From NCBI GenBank assembly GCA_033816765.1, contig CM066297.1, forward strand, positions 800,573 to 864,572: a stretch of DNA of 64,000 bases, in the 5' to 3' direction. The notes below the pieces were generated by a model. It was not told the origin of the DNA, did not search any database, and was given only the letters and a program-made list of their open reading frames with translations. The DNA comes from Nothopassalora personata (lineage: Eukaryota > Ascomycota > Dothideomycetes > Mycosphaerellales > Mycosphaerellaceae). The position numbers were made by a program, and so were the translations under genes. Shown piece after piece: positions 43,112 to 54,903 of this stretch. How positions within the stretch are numbered: the first letter of the stretch is position 1; each line of letters opens with the position of its first letter.

Positions 43112-43452
43112 TGTTAGGAACCGCTGTACGTTATCCTAACCGGGCTTGGATCTTTGTAGAGATGTCTCGAACGTTGAGAAGGTAGTGGTCCTAAATAGTA
43201 TATAGTGTATACTTAAAATGAGTTGAGCACGAGGCTCCTATCTACTCGTGAAGAAGCGTCGTCTATATAGTGCTATGTCTTGGCGTGACTGATTAGTCGG
43301 ATCAGTTGATCTGTCCTGCTCTCTCTACTCTGTTATAGAGCACGCAGATTAGAGAGAGCACTCTGCATATCGGATCCTTCTACTAGTGTGTAGGCATCGA
43401 TTAGTTAGGCATCGATTAGTTAGCTAGAGCTTCTCCGGATCGATCCGTAACA
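43112..43452 (-). repeat. 3' LTR of element A (341 bp)
   Basis: Nearly identical to 45211-45551 and to both LTRs of element B; 11 transition differences from its partner. Confidence 0.95.
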
Positions 43453-43528
43453 CTATCCCCCCTTTAGCCTAGCTTCGTCCCGAAGCTCTTACATAATGAA
43501 TGTGTCCCTAATTTATGTTTCGTTAACG

Positions 43529-44143
43529 ATGTCGTCCTCTCGCAAACCATCCTCTAAGATTAGCTTATCCGTCCGTCGAACCCGCCTTACTAACAAGATC
43601 GAGTTACTTAGGGTCGTTATAGTCTAAAAATGCAGTCGCTACGTCGCAAAGGATATCGCCTGCCGCGTACATATCTCATCTAGAAAGTGTAGTGCTTGTG
43701 TTCGTTTAAACTACAAGGGTTGCGACATTGTTATGTCGGAAGGCGACTAGTCCCGCCTACAAAAACAGCGCGCCGCTCTAGAGGAGAAAATGTCGTTACA
43801 TCTACGTAGAATGCGCAAGTTGCGGGCGACACTCTAGCGCCTCTAAGAGGAAGAAGCTGCCGCGTGGGAAAAGAAGTCCCGCCTTTAGAAGGAGATGGAT
43901 CTACTCGAGAGCCGTGAGGCCGAGGCGTTGTCCGTCGAGAAGTCCCTTCTCGAGGAGCAAGAGTCGGTAGAGCCTAGTCGTGCTCCCGCATTACCGGTTC
44001 CTATCCTTCCTTAGTCGTCCCTCGAGGAAGTGCCGGATACCTTCTAGTCTAATCTCTGTTTCGATCTAGAAGCCGTATCGTAAGTTGTTGTCCCGTAGCC
44101 TATTCCGTGTCGTCGTGTTAACTTCTGTATCCTAGGTTATTAA
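43529..44143 (+). pseudogene. Antisense accessory ORF of element A (cysteine-rich, coiled-coil)
   Basis: From ATG 43529 a 205-codon frame ends at TAA 44141-44143 with nine internal TAG/TAA codons. Between stops it encodes a basic N-terminus (SLSVRRTRLTNKIELLRVV), a cysteine block (CSRYVAKDIAC, then KCSACVRLNYKGCDI), a heptad-rich Lys/Glu/Leu coiled coil (EKMSLHLRRMRKLRATL; KEMDLLESREAEALSVEKSL) and a Pro-rich tail. It is on the opposite strand from gag and converges with it, 45 bp apart. The same protein type lies antisense near the 3' LTR of chromovirus C (55039-55563), with the cysteine block and coiled coil in the same order. This suggests a nucleic-acid-binding accessory protein, but no known family was recognised. 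Confidence 0.7.
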
Positions 44144-44188
44144 ATTAAGAAGCCGCTGTTTAATGCCTTTATCGTTAGGTCGTTTCTA

Positions 44189-45100
44189 CTAGGCAGATTT
44201 CGAGAGAAAGCTCTCGCATTCCTAGTATGCATTCTCTTCGCGAATCATTGCGTTAAACTCGCGGCTAACTATGTTCTTTTTCTTATAGTTCCTTACATAA
44301 TAGCCTTGCTCGCTATATACGTAGTAGGTGGAACCTTTGCTCTTTAGCCCCCTTCCTGTCCTACGTTCCGTTACGTCTAATTCCATTAGGTCTCCGTAAC
44401 CATTAGGGTCCTAACTTCTAGCCTTGAAGCCCCCTCTTCCGCCCGCGGCGGGTCTCTAGTATCTAGGCTATACGTGTCGGTCGTACCTTAACTCCTAGAG
44501 CCTTTCGTCGATCTCCTTTACTGCCTTAATTATCGCCCCTAGCGTAACAACGCTAGCGTTTCGGGATAGTTCGGCTTTAACGTTGTCCTTTAGCCCGAGG
44601 TAGAACTGTAATCGCAAAGCTGCGTCGTTCCATTCTAGGTCGGCGGCATATCCTTAGAATTCTAAGGCGTATAGCGCTACAGAAGTGGTCTGTCGAAGTT
44701 GTCGGATATGTCGGTCGGCGTATACCTCCTTATTCGGTATCCCGTATAGATCATCGAGTTTCGTCTTAAACTCGTCGTAGTCGTGGAAAATTTTTCGAGT
44801 TTCCGTCTTAGGTGTTTCTCCCTCACCCTAGTTATGTAGCTAGTCCTTAAGGTATGGTCGGAATCCTCTAGCTGCTTTTCCTCGTAGGAAGGATGCGGCG
44901 TACAAGACCTTACTAGCCTCGCCTTAAAACTAGTGTGCGTTAAAGTGAAGGTACAACTGAACCTGCAGTTAAAAAGCCTCTAGTTTATCCTTAGTCCCGT
45001 CGAACGTCTCCGGCGTAGACACCTTAGGTGCACGGTAGTGGTCTAATAGGTTCAGCATGCCTATAGGAGTGTTGTTCTTGCTGCTTCCTATAATCGACAT
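44189..45100 (-). pseudogene. Gag of element A, RIP-damaged
   Basis: 304 codons from ATG 45100, with TAG/TAA stops where Trp, Gln and similar codons would be expected. It contains the retrotransposon Gag core (ETFDGTKDKLEAF; FHDYDEFKTKLDDLYGIPNK; DLEWNDAALRLQFYLGLKD). The C-terminal zinc-knuckle-like segment has conserved cysteines changed to tyrosine (TYYVYSEQGYYVRN), as expected of TGT/TGC to TAT/TAC changes. The knuckle and its downstream KKNIVSREFN resemble the chromovirus C Gag, pointing to a shared family. Confidence 0.85.
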
Positions 45101-45210
45101 TTCGCTTATTCGTTCCGTAATGCTAGTTGACTGTAGCTGTTATCGTGACGGACTCCGGGTAGCGTCTCTCCTAGACATATACAAAGGGCCCTAGTGGTGG
45201 TGCTTAAAGT

Positions 45211-45551
45211 TGTTAGGAACCGCTGTACGTTATCCCAACCGGGCTTAGATCTTTGTAGAGATGTCTCGAACGTTAAGAAGGTAGTGGTCCTAAACAGTAT
45301 ATAGTATATACTTAAAATGAGTTGAGCACGAGGCTCCTATCTACTCGTAAAGAAGCGTCGTCTATATAGTGCTATGTCTTGGCGTGACTAATTAGTCGGA
45401 TCAGTTGATCTGTCCTGCTCTCTCTACTCTATTATAGAGCACGCAGATTAGAGAGAGCACTCTGCATATCGGATCCTTCTACTAGTGTGTAGGCATCGAT
45501 TGGTTAGGCATCGATTAGTTGGCTGGAGCTTCTCCGGATCGATCCGTAACA
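45211..45551 (-). repeat. 5' LTR of element A (341 bp)
   Basis: 5' LTR because gag follows it on the minus strand. Confidence 0.95.
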
Positions 45552-46189
45552 GATGCTACCTACCTAGCTTATTCCTAGCGATGTAGACTAGCGCCTAAGC
45601 ATCCCTAGGGCTCCTAGTAATAGTTCTAGAACTGTCCTCCTAGAGCTTCGCCTCCTATTCTCTAACTCCCTCTCTTAGGATGAGGTTACCACCTTGATTC
45701 GTTAGTTCCTGTAGCGCTTAGGTACTAATAATAACTTTTAGGAGGGTGCTATGTTAAACTCGACTTCCTATAAGAGGGGTTCTAGAGGCTCTAGTAGTTT
45801 TAGTAGTAAGTAGTAGTCTAGATAGTGTACTTACATTAGGTCTTAGTGATTTAGTTAGGGCTAAAGGATAAAATGGCCGTTATAAGTAAGGGTGGTTTAC
45901 TTCTCTATTTCCTTTTGTTTTAATACTATAGCTCCCCTAAATTAGAGTCTATAATAATAAACTAGATCTTGCCTTAAAAGGCGGTTCTAAAGCAGGCCTC
46001 TCTATAGTCTAGTTGCATAAGCATAGTAAGATATGCAATACCCTAAATAAATCTAGCCCTTAAGGCTAATAAATAAAAACTTTCCTCTACTGTCTCTAAA
46101 CAAATGAGATATTGCTTTATAAATACTTATAAACAAATGAAGGTCTTGCTATATACAAATGAAAGTGTAGTTAGTCTCTAGAAGCCTCC

Positions 46190-46546
46190 CTTAGAGAATG
46201 TAGTTTAGTAACTTTAGCTTTATAAGCCAATCTATAAGCTGCTGTGCAGTAGGGATATACTTAACTATAATTAAGCCTTCTTTATGAATATGTCTACAAA
46301 AGTGGTTCCTTAGTCTAACATGCTTAGTTCTTCTATAGTTAGTATAATCTCTAACTAGCTTAATAGTAGACTAGTTGTCTACAAAGATCTTAAAGGCTTA
46401 AGCTTTATAGTTGGTTATTTTCTAGGGTTTATGGAGTAGATTTCTTAACTGTATTACTTCCCTACAGCATTTAGTTAAGGCTACATACTCTACTTTAGTG
46501 CTTAATAGCACAATCTCCTTCTACGGGTTGGATTTCTAGATAACAG
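46190..46546 (-). pseudogene. RNase H end of copia D polyprotein
   Basis: Minus frame with EYVALTKCCREVIQLRNLL, then FKIFVDNQSTIKLVRDYTN and RTKHVRLRNHFCRHI, the C-terminal RNase H block of copia Pol. It is interrupted by TAG and separated from its reverse transcriptase by element C. Confidence 0.8.
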
Positions 46547-46977
46547 TGTTACGGTTCGGATGAAGGACGGTGTAGGACGTGGCATGGGAGGAAGAATTAG
46601 AAGACAAGAACCAATCGCTAGGAAGAGGAAGGGACCCTACGTCCGGGTCACGTGCACGACCGCGCGCCTAGTGCATGGTCGAACACGACCGTAGAAGTAG
46701 CGTATAGACGTACACGACCACACGACTAGGCGACCGGTCGAGTAGACAGACGGACGCCTAACACCGGATAGCATACGAGTCTCCGTTGTATTTAGGAACG
46801 CTAAGAACCCTTATGGTTTCGATGCGTTTAACTTATGTTACTATCTTACTAATTGGAATATAACTCTTATTCTAATCATTCATCTTCGCTTAGCTTACTT
46901 TAGCCTCTCTAAAGAATACCGCTACGTGACTTGACTTATCTCTCTTTTAAGACTAGCCCTAGAACGAGACAATAACA
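46547..46977 (+). repeat. 5' LTR of gypsy C, 431 bp
   Basis: Starts TGTTACGGTTCGG and ends AGACAATAACA. It contains a 29-bp segment (within about 46,651-46,682) absent from the 3' copy. Confidence 0.92.
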
Positions 46978-47059
46978 CTTTAAACGCCCTTAGGATAAGC
47001 GCTACTTAAGCAGCTAGTAGGGGAACACCCGCCCCTAGCGAAGCAGGAAGCATCCGCCG

Positions 47060-48200
47060 TGCGCTACTATAATAGACCACTACGAAGAACGATGAGTCTA
47101 ATAACGATAACGAGCCTACTCTAAGGAAGAACGACGTTAAGGCTACTAAGCTAGACCTCTTCTATATAGACAGGGCTAAGTTCGACGACTAGATCAATTA
47201 GATAGATATATATCTCATGTTTAACCTAGTCAATGCCAATAAAAGAACTATCTTCGCTATTACGTACCTTCGCGGAAGTGCGTAGAACTGGATCAAACCT
47301 TACCTTAAGGAATACCTTAAAGGTATAGGACGATTAGACCCTACTAGAATGTTTAGGAGCTATACCCTCTTTAAAGATAAGATAAAGTTAATCTTTAGAA
47401 CCTCGAACGAAGTCTAATAGGCTATACGAATCATTTAACACCTAAAACAGAAGACGTCTACTTTAGAGTATGCCGCTAAATTCGAAGAATACGGATAAAT
47501 CACTAGATAGGACTAGACGGCGTTAATGACTATGTTCCGACGTGGACTTAAAGACTCCGTTAAGGACGAGTTAATAAGACACGGGGGACAGATTACTAAC
47601 CTCGAAGAGCTAATAAAGGCGTCGATTAACATCGATAACTAGCTCTAGGAACGACACTAGGAAAAGAAATACGACTCTAAAGTAGGAGGTATAGTAGGAT
47701 ACGCTCCGGATCGTAGACCCTTAGGAGGATACGTTGCGAAGGGAGAATTCTCACGATAAAGCTAGCCCTACTATAGACTATAGCTAATGGAACTAGACGT
47801 TACCTAACGAGGACGGAGGATCGATAAGAGTAGGGGCTACAGAAAGCCCTTTAAAGGAAAAGGAAAACTTACATGTTATGCCTATAGTAAGGAAGGTTAC
47901 ATAGCACGGGATTGCCGCGGTAAAAATATAGTGCGCCGCGAGCAATTCAATATAATGCAACCCCGAACTAGTAAATCTAAGAGCAGCGTTAGATCTCGAG
48001 GAGATACCGACTATACTCGGAGAGTGGGGGAGAGAGCTAGCAATAGAAACACGACGCCTCTCTTAGACCCCTTAGAAGGAAGAGGAGGATACTATAGGTA
48101 GTAAATAGTAGTTATTCCATTTAACGCGAAGAACTAACTACGACAGTTCAATATAATAATACGAAGAGTCGACTACGAGATCGAATCCGAGTCTCGAAAT
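47060..48200 (+). pseudogene. Gag of gypsy C
   Basis: RIP-damaged frame with the Gag core (LFYIDRAKFDD; NWIKPYLKEYLKG; LEYAAKFEEYG; MTMFRRGLKDSVKDELIRHG) and a degraded CCHC zinc knuckle (CYAYSKEGYIARDC) near 47,875-47,920. Stops are nearly all TAG. The end near 48,200 is approximate; an acidic linker of unknown role follows to about 49,060. Confidence 0.75.
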
Positions 48201-49069
48201 AGTTATAGAAGCCTTCATTAGCGATTCTATTACTAAGACTCGTGTTAAGTTCACTACGCCGCGAAGTTAGGCGTAGGGTATTAGCCTTAGCAACTACGAG
48301 GAACCCTAGGAGCGACGTATAGGCAAAACGCTACGCTCCGAGAAGTAGACATCAACGAATCCTACTTTAACGAAGATGGAAGCGACAAGGAAAATTAGGA
48401 CCTAGGATAGAACGGATCATAGTTACTAGAACCATAGGAAGAAAGTTAAGAAACTACCGGGCTAAATACTATTAAGGAAGACTAGGATCCGGAAGAATTA
48501 AGCGAAGAAGATTCCTCTGAAGGAGAAGGGAGCGACACTAACGACGACAACGAATAACTTACCTTTACAGTAGATGCACCTAAGAAACTGTACGACATAA
48601 TTATCTACCTATAAAGAAGGCACGAGGAATTCCTACCTAAGATAGGCTAACGAAGGAGGCTACACTCTATTAAGTTTAACAAGACACTCGATACCCTACG
48701 AGGCATGGCCTAGGGATACCCACTTATGGAAACAACCGAGAATCTAGTAACCGCCGTTATAGAACGACTACCGATAGGAAGCCGAATAATAGGAACCGGA
48801 TATCTTACACCGTTAGGAACATTTATATCGAATGAATTACGTAACATAGTGCAACACGCACGCGCACTCTACTTAGAAACGTAGAAGATCTAGGAACGTA
48901 ATAGACTATAAGTGTAGACATAGGGCAACGGGCTATAGGTTCTAGCCGAAGCCTCTAGGCACGAAGCATAGCAAACTATATACTATTCGGGAAAAGGATT
49001 AGCTCCCTAGGAATAAGCGACTAAAGGGAGTTATGCAATACTTAGGCTTACGTATCGACATTAAACACA

Positions 49070-51539
49070 GTTTTCTAGACATAAGCAATCGTTAACGGAC
49101 ACAAGACTAGTGTTATAATTGACTTAGGAGCAGCGGGGAATTTTATCTCCGAGTCTTTCGTAAGAAGAAACGGGTCAGCTACCCTAAAGAAGAAATAGGG
49201 TTACGAGTTAATCGCGGTAAACGGATTATCGTTACCTAGCGTAGAATAGGAGACGACACTATTACTACTAGCTATCTAACAGTACTACGAGAATATTACC
49301 TTAGATGTTACTAATATAGCTAGTTATAACATAGTATTAGGTATGCCTTAGTTAAGAAAGCACAATCTAGTAATCGACTAGAGAAGAGGAGTACTTACAT
49401 TTAGGGAATGCGATTGCGTTATCGACATTTAGCCTACGTAGTAGTAGCGTTCACTAGCAGATAAGGCAAGGAAATAGCTAAACGAGATACAGCTTACGCC
49501 GAATAGAAGGATAGAAGAACCACCTTCGACCGGGATAGACACTAGCGTAGGGCCGCCGGGTTACGAAGTTACTAGAAGTAATAGAAGTAACGCACTATCG
49601 AAGAATACTAACATCTTAGAGTTAAGTATTCCTAAGGAGTATCGCAAGTGGTCGCGACTCTTTAAAGAGGAGAGAGGCAAAACCGCCTTACCTAAGCACC
49701 GCCTATAGGATCACAAGATCAACATTCAGCTAGGGAAAGAGCCTCTATAGGGACCCCTATATCAAATGTCTAAGAAAGAGCTATAGACCCTACGAGAATA
49801 GCTAAAGGAGAAGCTAGCTAAAGGATAGATAAGAAGATCTACCTTAAGTGTAGGAACTCTATACATGTTCGTTCTAAAAGCAAACGGGAAGTTACGACTC
49901 GTACAAGACTATAGAAAGTTAAACGAGACTACGATTAAGAACCAATACCCGCTACCTAACATCGAAGAAGCATAAGATAGATTAACCGGATCGGACTAGT
50001 ACACGAAGATTGACCTACGAGATGCCTTCTATGCTATATAAATAGTAGAAGGAGAAGAATAGAAAACCGCTTTTAGAACAAGATACGGACTCTACGAATT
50101 CTTAGTTATACTAATAGGATTAACTAACGCACCCGTATCCTACTAGGACCTTGTTAACGAAACACTTAGAGACCTACTCGACGTATACGTTATCGCCTAC
50201 ATGGACGACATACTAGTTTACACGAAAGGATCCCTATAGGAACACATAAGACAAGTCTAGGAAGTCTTCGAACGACTTACGCAGTTAGGATTCAAGACAG
50301 TACCCGAGAAATGCGAATTCTATAAGAAAGAAGTTAAATTCTTAGGCTTTATTATTAGCACTATAGGGATAACGATCGACCCTACAAAGACACAGTTAAT
50401 TAGAGAATAGCTAGAACTAAAGACAGTTAAGGACGTATAATCATTCCTTAGACTAGCGAACTACAACCGGAAATTCATTAAGGACTACGTAAAGACAGCA
50501 GCACTAATAACGATACTTACGAGAAAAGACGTTACTTAGAAATAGGGAAAAGAACAGATTAAAGCATTTAAGAAACTTAAAGAACAATGCGCTTTAGCCC
50601 TACGCTTCGACTATTCGATAGTAGCAAGGAAGTCTACATCGAGACCGATGCGTCTAATATAGCAATAGGCGTATGTCTAACATAGACACACGATAGGTAG
50701 AGACACCTAGTAGCCTATTACTCCCGGAAAATGACCACAGCGGAATAGAACTACGACATCTATAACAAAGAGCTTCTAGCCATTGTTGCTACTATACAAC
50801 ATTAGAGAGTATATGTCGAGGGTCTACCAAAGTTAACGATTCTTTCTAACTATAAGAATCTTACGTACTTTACGACGACGAAAGAACTTACCCGAAGGCA
50901 AGCCCGCTGGTCGGAGCTGCTAGGACAGTATAAGTTCGAAATATCATATACTTTAGGACGAGAGAATGGCCGCGCCGACGCTCCAAGCTAAAGAAGCAAC
51001 TACATAGAAGGAAAAGAACTAGTGCAACATAAAATATTGAAGATAAACCTCGACGGAAGTCTTAGTGTAAACACGAGAGAATTTAATAACATCGTACGGA
51101 TACTAGGCGATAAGGATGAATAATTTCATATATCGTAAGGGAAATACTAAGTACCTAAGGATCAAGAAGAAGAATGTATACGACAACATCACGACGGATC
51201 AATTTATAGACACCCTAGAACTTCGAAAACAATGGACCTAATATAACGCAGTTTCTTATTCCTATAGATAAGACTTAAGGTATTACGCTATATTAAATAA
51301 TGCGTACACTACTAACGGAACAAGGCTGCGAGACATGCAAAATACGGTTACCTATAGTTTAGGACACTACCGACGAAACCATGGGACGAAGTTATAATAG
51401 ACTTTATTACGAAACTCCTACCGTTAAGAGATTAAGTTACGAAGTAACTATACGACATAATACTAGTTATGGTTAATAGACTTACGAAATACGCACACTT
51501 CATTCCTGTATTAGAGACATACAATGTAGAGCAGCTCGG
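49070..51539 (+). pseudogene. Pol of gypsy C, part 1: protease, reverse transcriptase, RNase H, integrase start
   Basis: Protease-like IIDLGAAGNFISESFV lies near 49,115-49,165 (active Asp present). Reverse transcriptase follows at about 49,640-50,440, with KLRLVQDYRKLN, YTKIDLRDAFYAI and the polymerase centre YMDDILVYT near 50,197-50,225. RNase H (ETDASNIAIG; VAYYSRKMTTAE; DIYNKELLAIV) is at about 50,630-51,000. The integrase starts near 51,150 and is cut at 51,539 by element B. Many TAG/TAA stops are present; the copy is dead. Confidence 0.85.
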
Positions 51540-51880
51540 TGTTAGGAACCGCTGTACGTTATCCTAACCGGGCTTAGATCTTTGCAGAGATGTCTCGAAC
51601 GTTCAGAAGGTAGTAGTCCTAAACAGTATATGGTGTATACTTAAAATGAGTTGAGCACGAGGCTCCTATCTACTCGTGAAGAAGCGTCGTCTATATAGTG
51701 CTATGTCTTAGCGTGACTAATTAGTCGGATTAGTTAATCTGTCCTACTCTCTCTACTCTATTACAGAGCACGCAGATTAGAGAGAGCACTCTATATATCG
51801 GATCCTTCTACTAGTGTGTAGGCATCGATTAGTTAGGCATCGATTAGTTAGCTAGAGCTTCTCCGGATCGATCCGTAACA
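51540..51880 (-). repeat. 3' LTR of element B (341 bp)
   Basis: Same termini as the element A LTRs. It is preceded on the minus strand by the polypurine tract read from 51881-51897. Confidence 0.95.
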
Positions 51881-51956
51881 CTATCCCCCCTTTAGCCTAG
51901 CTTTGTCCCGAAGCTCTTACATAATAAATGTGTCCCTAATTTATGTTTCGTTAACG

Positions 51957-52571
51957 ATGTCGTCCTCTCGCAAACCATCCTCTAAGATTAGCTTATCCGT
52001 CCGTCGAACCCGCCTTACTAACAAGATCGAGTTACTTAGGGTCGTTATAGTCTAAAAATGCAGTCGCTACGTCGCAAAGGATATCGCCTGCCGCGTACAT
52101 ATCTCATCTAGAAAGTGTAGTGCTTGTGTTCGTTTAAACTACAAGGGTTGCGACATTGTTATGTCGGAAGGCGACTAGTCCCGCCTACAAAAACAGCGCG
52201 CCGCTCTAGAGGAGAAAATGTCGTTACATCTACGTAGAATGCGCAAGTTGCGGGCGACACTCTAGCGCCTCTAAGAGGAAGAAGCTGCCGCGTGGGAAAA
52301 GAAGTCCCGCCTTTAGAAGGAGATGGATCTACTCGAGAGCCGTGAGGCCGAGGCGTTGTCCGTCGAGAAGTCCCTTCTCGAGGAGCAAGAGTCGGTAGAG
52401 CCTAGTCGTGCTCCCGCATTACCGGTTCCTATCCTTCCTTAGTCGTCCCTCGAGGAAGTGCCGGATACCTTCTAGTCTAATCTCTGTTTCGATCTAGAAG
52501 CCGTATCGTAAGTTGTTGTCCCGTAGCCTATTCCGTGTCGTCGTGTTAACTTCTGTATCCTAGGTTATTAA
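51957..52571 (+). pseudogene. Antisense accessory ORF of element B
   Basis: By eye identical to 43529-44143 of element A, including all nine internal stops; cysteine block followed by coiled coil. Confidence 0.7.
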
Positions 52572-52616
52572 ATTAAGAAGCCGCTGTTTAATGCCTTTAT
52601 CGTTAGGTCGTTTCTA

Positions 52617-53528
52617 CTAGGCAGATTTCGAGAGAAAGCTCTCGCATTCCTAGTATGCATTCTCTTCGCGAATCATTGCGTTAAACTCGCGGCTAACTAT
52701 GTTCTTTTTCTTATAGTTCCTTACATAATAGCCTTGCTCGCTATATACGTAGTAGGTGGAACCTTTGCTCTTTAGCCCCCTTCCTGTCCTACGTTCCGTT
52801 ACGTCTAATTCCATTAGGTCTCCGTAACCATTAGGGTCCTAACTTCTAGCCTTGAAGCCCCCTCTTCCGCCCGCGGCGGGTCTCTAGTATCTAGGCTATA
52901 CGTGTCGGTCGTACCTTAACTCCTAGAGCCTTTCGTCGATCTCCTTTACTGCCTTAATTATCGCCCCTAGCGTAACAACGCTAGCGTTTCGGGATAGTTC
53001 GGCTTTAACGTTGTCCTTTAGCCCGAGGTAGAACTGCGATCGCAAAGCTGCGTCGTTCCATTCTAGGTCGGCGGCATATCCTTAGAATTCTAAGGCGTAT
53101 AGCGCTACAGAAGTGGTCTGTCGAAGTTGTCGGATATGTCGGTCGGCGTATACCTCCTTATTCGGTATCCCGTATAGATCATCGAGTTTCGTCTTAAACT
53201 CGTCGTAGTCGTGGAAAATTTTTCGAGTTTCCGTCTTAGGTGTTTCTCCCTCACCCTAGTTGTGTAGCCAGTCCTTAAGGTATAGTCGGAATCCTCTAGC
53301 TGCTTTTCCTCGTAGGAAGGATGCGGCGTACAAGACCTTACTAGCCTCGCCTTAAAACTAGTGTGCGTTAAAGTAAAGGTACAACTGAACCTGTAGTTGA
53401 AAAGCCTCTAGTTTATCCTTAGTCCCGTCGAACGTCTCCGGTGTGGACACCTTAGGTGTACGGTAGTAGTCTAATAGGTTTAGCATGCCTATAGGAGTGT
53501 TGTTCTTACTGCTTCCTATAATCGACAT
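52617..53528 (-). pseudogene. Gag of element B, RIP-damaged
   Basis: Counterpart of 44189-45100 with ATG at 53528. It shares the same Cys-to-Tyr changes in the zinc knuckle and most stops; a few further transitions near its 5' end are specific to one copy. Confidence 0.85.
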
Positions 53529-53638
53529 TTCGCTTATTCGTTCCGTAATGCTAGTTGACTGTAGCTATTGTCGTGACGGACTCCGGGTAGCGTCTCTCCT
53601 AGACATATGCAAAGGGCCCTGGTAGTAGTGCTCAAAGT

Positions 53639-53979
53639 TGTTAGGAACCGCTGTACGTTATCCTAACCGGGCTTAGATCTTTGTAGAGATGTCTCGAACG
53701 TTAAGAAGGTAGTGGTCCTAAACAGTATATAGTATATACTTAAAATGAGTTGAGCACGAGGCTCCTATCTACTCGTAAAGAAGCGTCGTCTATATAGTGC
53801 TATGTCTTAGCGTGACTGATTAGTCGGATCAGTTAATCTATCCTACTCTCTCTGCTCTGTTACAGAGCACGCAGATTAGAGAGAGCACTCTGCATATCGG
53901 ATCCTTCCACTAGTGTGTAGGCATCGATTAGTTGGGCATCGATTGGTTGGCTGGAGCTTCTCCGGATCAATCCGTAACA
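53639..53979 (-). repeat. 5' LTR of element B (341 bp)
   Basis: Same termini as the other three LTR copies; followed on the plus strand by CTCGG. Confidence 0.95.
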
Positions 53980-53984
53980 CTCGG

Positions 53985-54900
53985 ATACCTCGTACTAGAT
54001 AGACTTATCCGATACTACGGATTCCCTTAAGCGTTTATAACGGATAGAGATAAGCTATTCACATCAAATTACTAGAACACGCTTATGGGAACGATCGGAA
54101 TTAAACACAAGCTGTTAACAGCATATCATCCGGAAATAGACGGACAAACCAAAAGGATGAATTAAACGCTAGAACAATACCTACGACACTACATTAATTA
54201 TGCATAAGACAACTAGGTTTTATTACTGCTAATAGCGTAGATTACACTAAACAACCACAAATTAGAGACAACTTTAACGACACTATTTTATGCGAACTTT
54301 AGTAAAGACCCTAACCTATTCGGAACACCTAGATCCCACCTATAAGCCGAAAGAGCAATCGTGACGACGGATACTCTTAAGGAAGTGCATAAAGAAACAC
54401 GTAAGGCGATCGAAGATGCATAATAAAAACTGTCTCGATAACGGTAGGATACGAGAAAAATAGTACCTCTACTAAAAGAGGGGGGTAAGGTCTATCTCCT
54501 TACAAAAAACTTGAGAATAAGAAGATAGACTAAGCAACTAGATTACGTTAAGGTCGGACCATTTTTAATCGACAAAGTCGTAGGACTAGTTAACTACCGC
54601 CTACGACTACTACCTAACGCGAAAATCCACCTAGTCTTCCACATTTCTAAGTTAGAACCCGTAGACGCCAAAACACCCTACTAGAAGAGCTTCCATTTCG
54701 AGCCGGAAGCAGAAAACGAATTCGAAGTCGAAAAAATCCTAGATAAGAAAGGTTAGCGATACCTTGTTAAATGGAAAGAATACGACAAATTAGAAAATAC
54801 CTAGGAACTAGAAAGGAACCTACGAAACTGTTAGTAAAGGCTCTAGGAGTACAAAAAACGGTCTAGTAGACTAACCCCCGCGCTAGAGACTAATCTACTA
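53985..54900 (+). pseudogene. Pol of gypsy C, part 2: integrase C-terminal half and chromodomain
   Basis: Continues the integrase interrupted at 51,539: YGFP then FITDRDKLFTSNY, HKLLTAYHPEIDGQTKRMN and LEQYLRHYIN, the catalytic core and Glu helix of gypsy integrases. After the integrase tail (HLVFHISKLEPV) a chromodomain lies at about 54,718-54,840 (FEVEKILDKKG, YLVKWKEYDKLENT). RIP stops occur throughout. Confidence 0.85.
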
Positions 54901-54903
54901 GAA

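Larger units (their letters stand above)
43112..45551 (-). mobile_element. Gag-only LTR retroelement A (non-autonomous), complete with TSD GATGC
   Basis: Two 341-bp LTRs (43112-43452 and 45211-45551; TGTTAGGAACC...GATCCGTAACA) flank 1758 bp. GATGC occurs immediately left (43107-43111) and right (45552-45556): a 5-bp target-site duplication inside copia D. On the minus strand, the 5' LTR is followed by a gag frame (45100-44189). The polypurine GGCTAAAGGGGGGATAG sits directly before the 3' LTR. No protease, reverse transcriptase, RNase H or integrase is present, so it must depend on another element. A convergent second frame lies at 43529-44143. Its two LTRs differ at 11 positions, all transitions. 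Confidence 0.92.
51540..53979 (-). mobile_element. Gag-only LTR retroelement B, second copy of A, TSD CTCGG
   Basis: Exactly the same length as element A (2440 bp; 341-bp LTRs, 1758-bp interior) and same orientation. It is flanked by CTCGG at 51535-51539 and 53980-53984 within the integrase of gypsy C. It carries the same gag (53528-52617) and antisense frame (51957-52571), including the same premature stops as A. Differences from A are almost all transitions and cluster towards the gag/5' LTR end. Confidence 0.93.
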
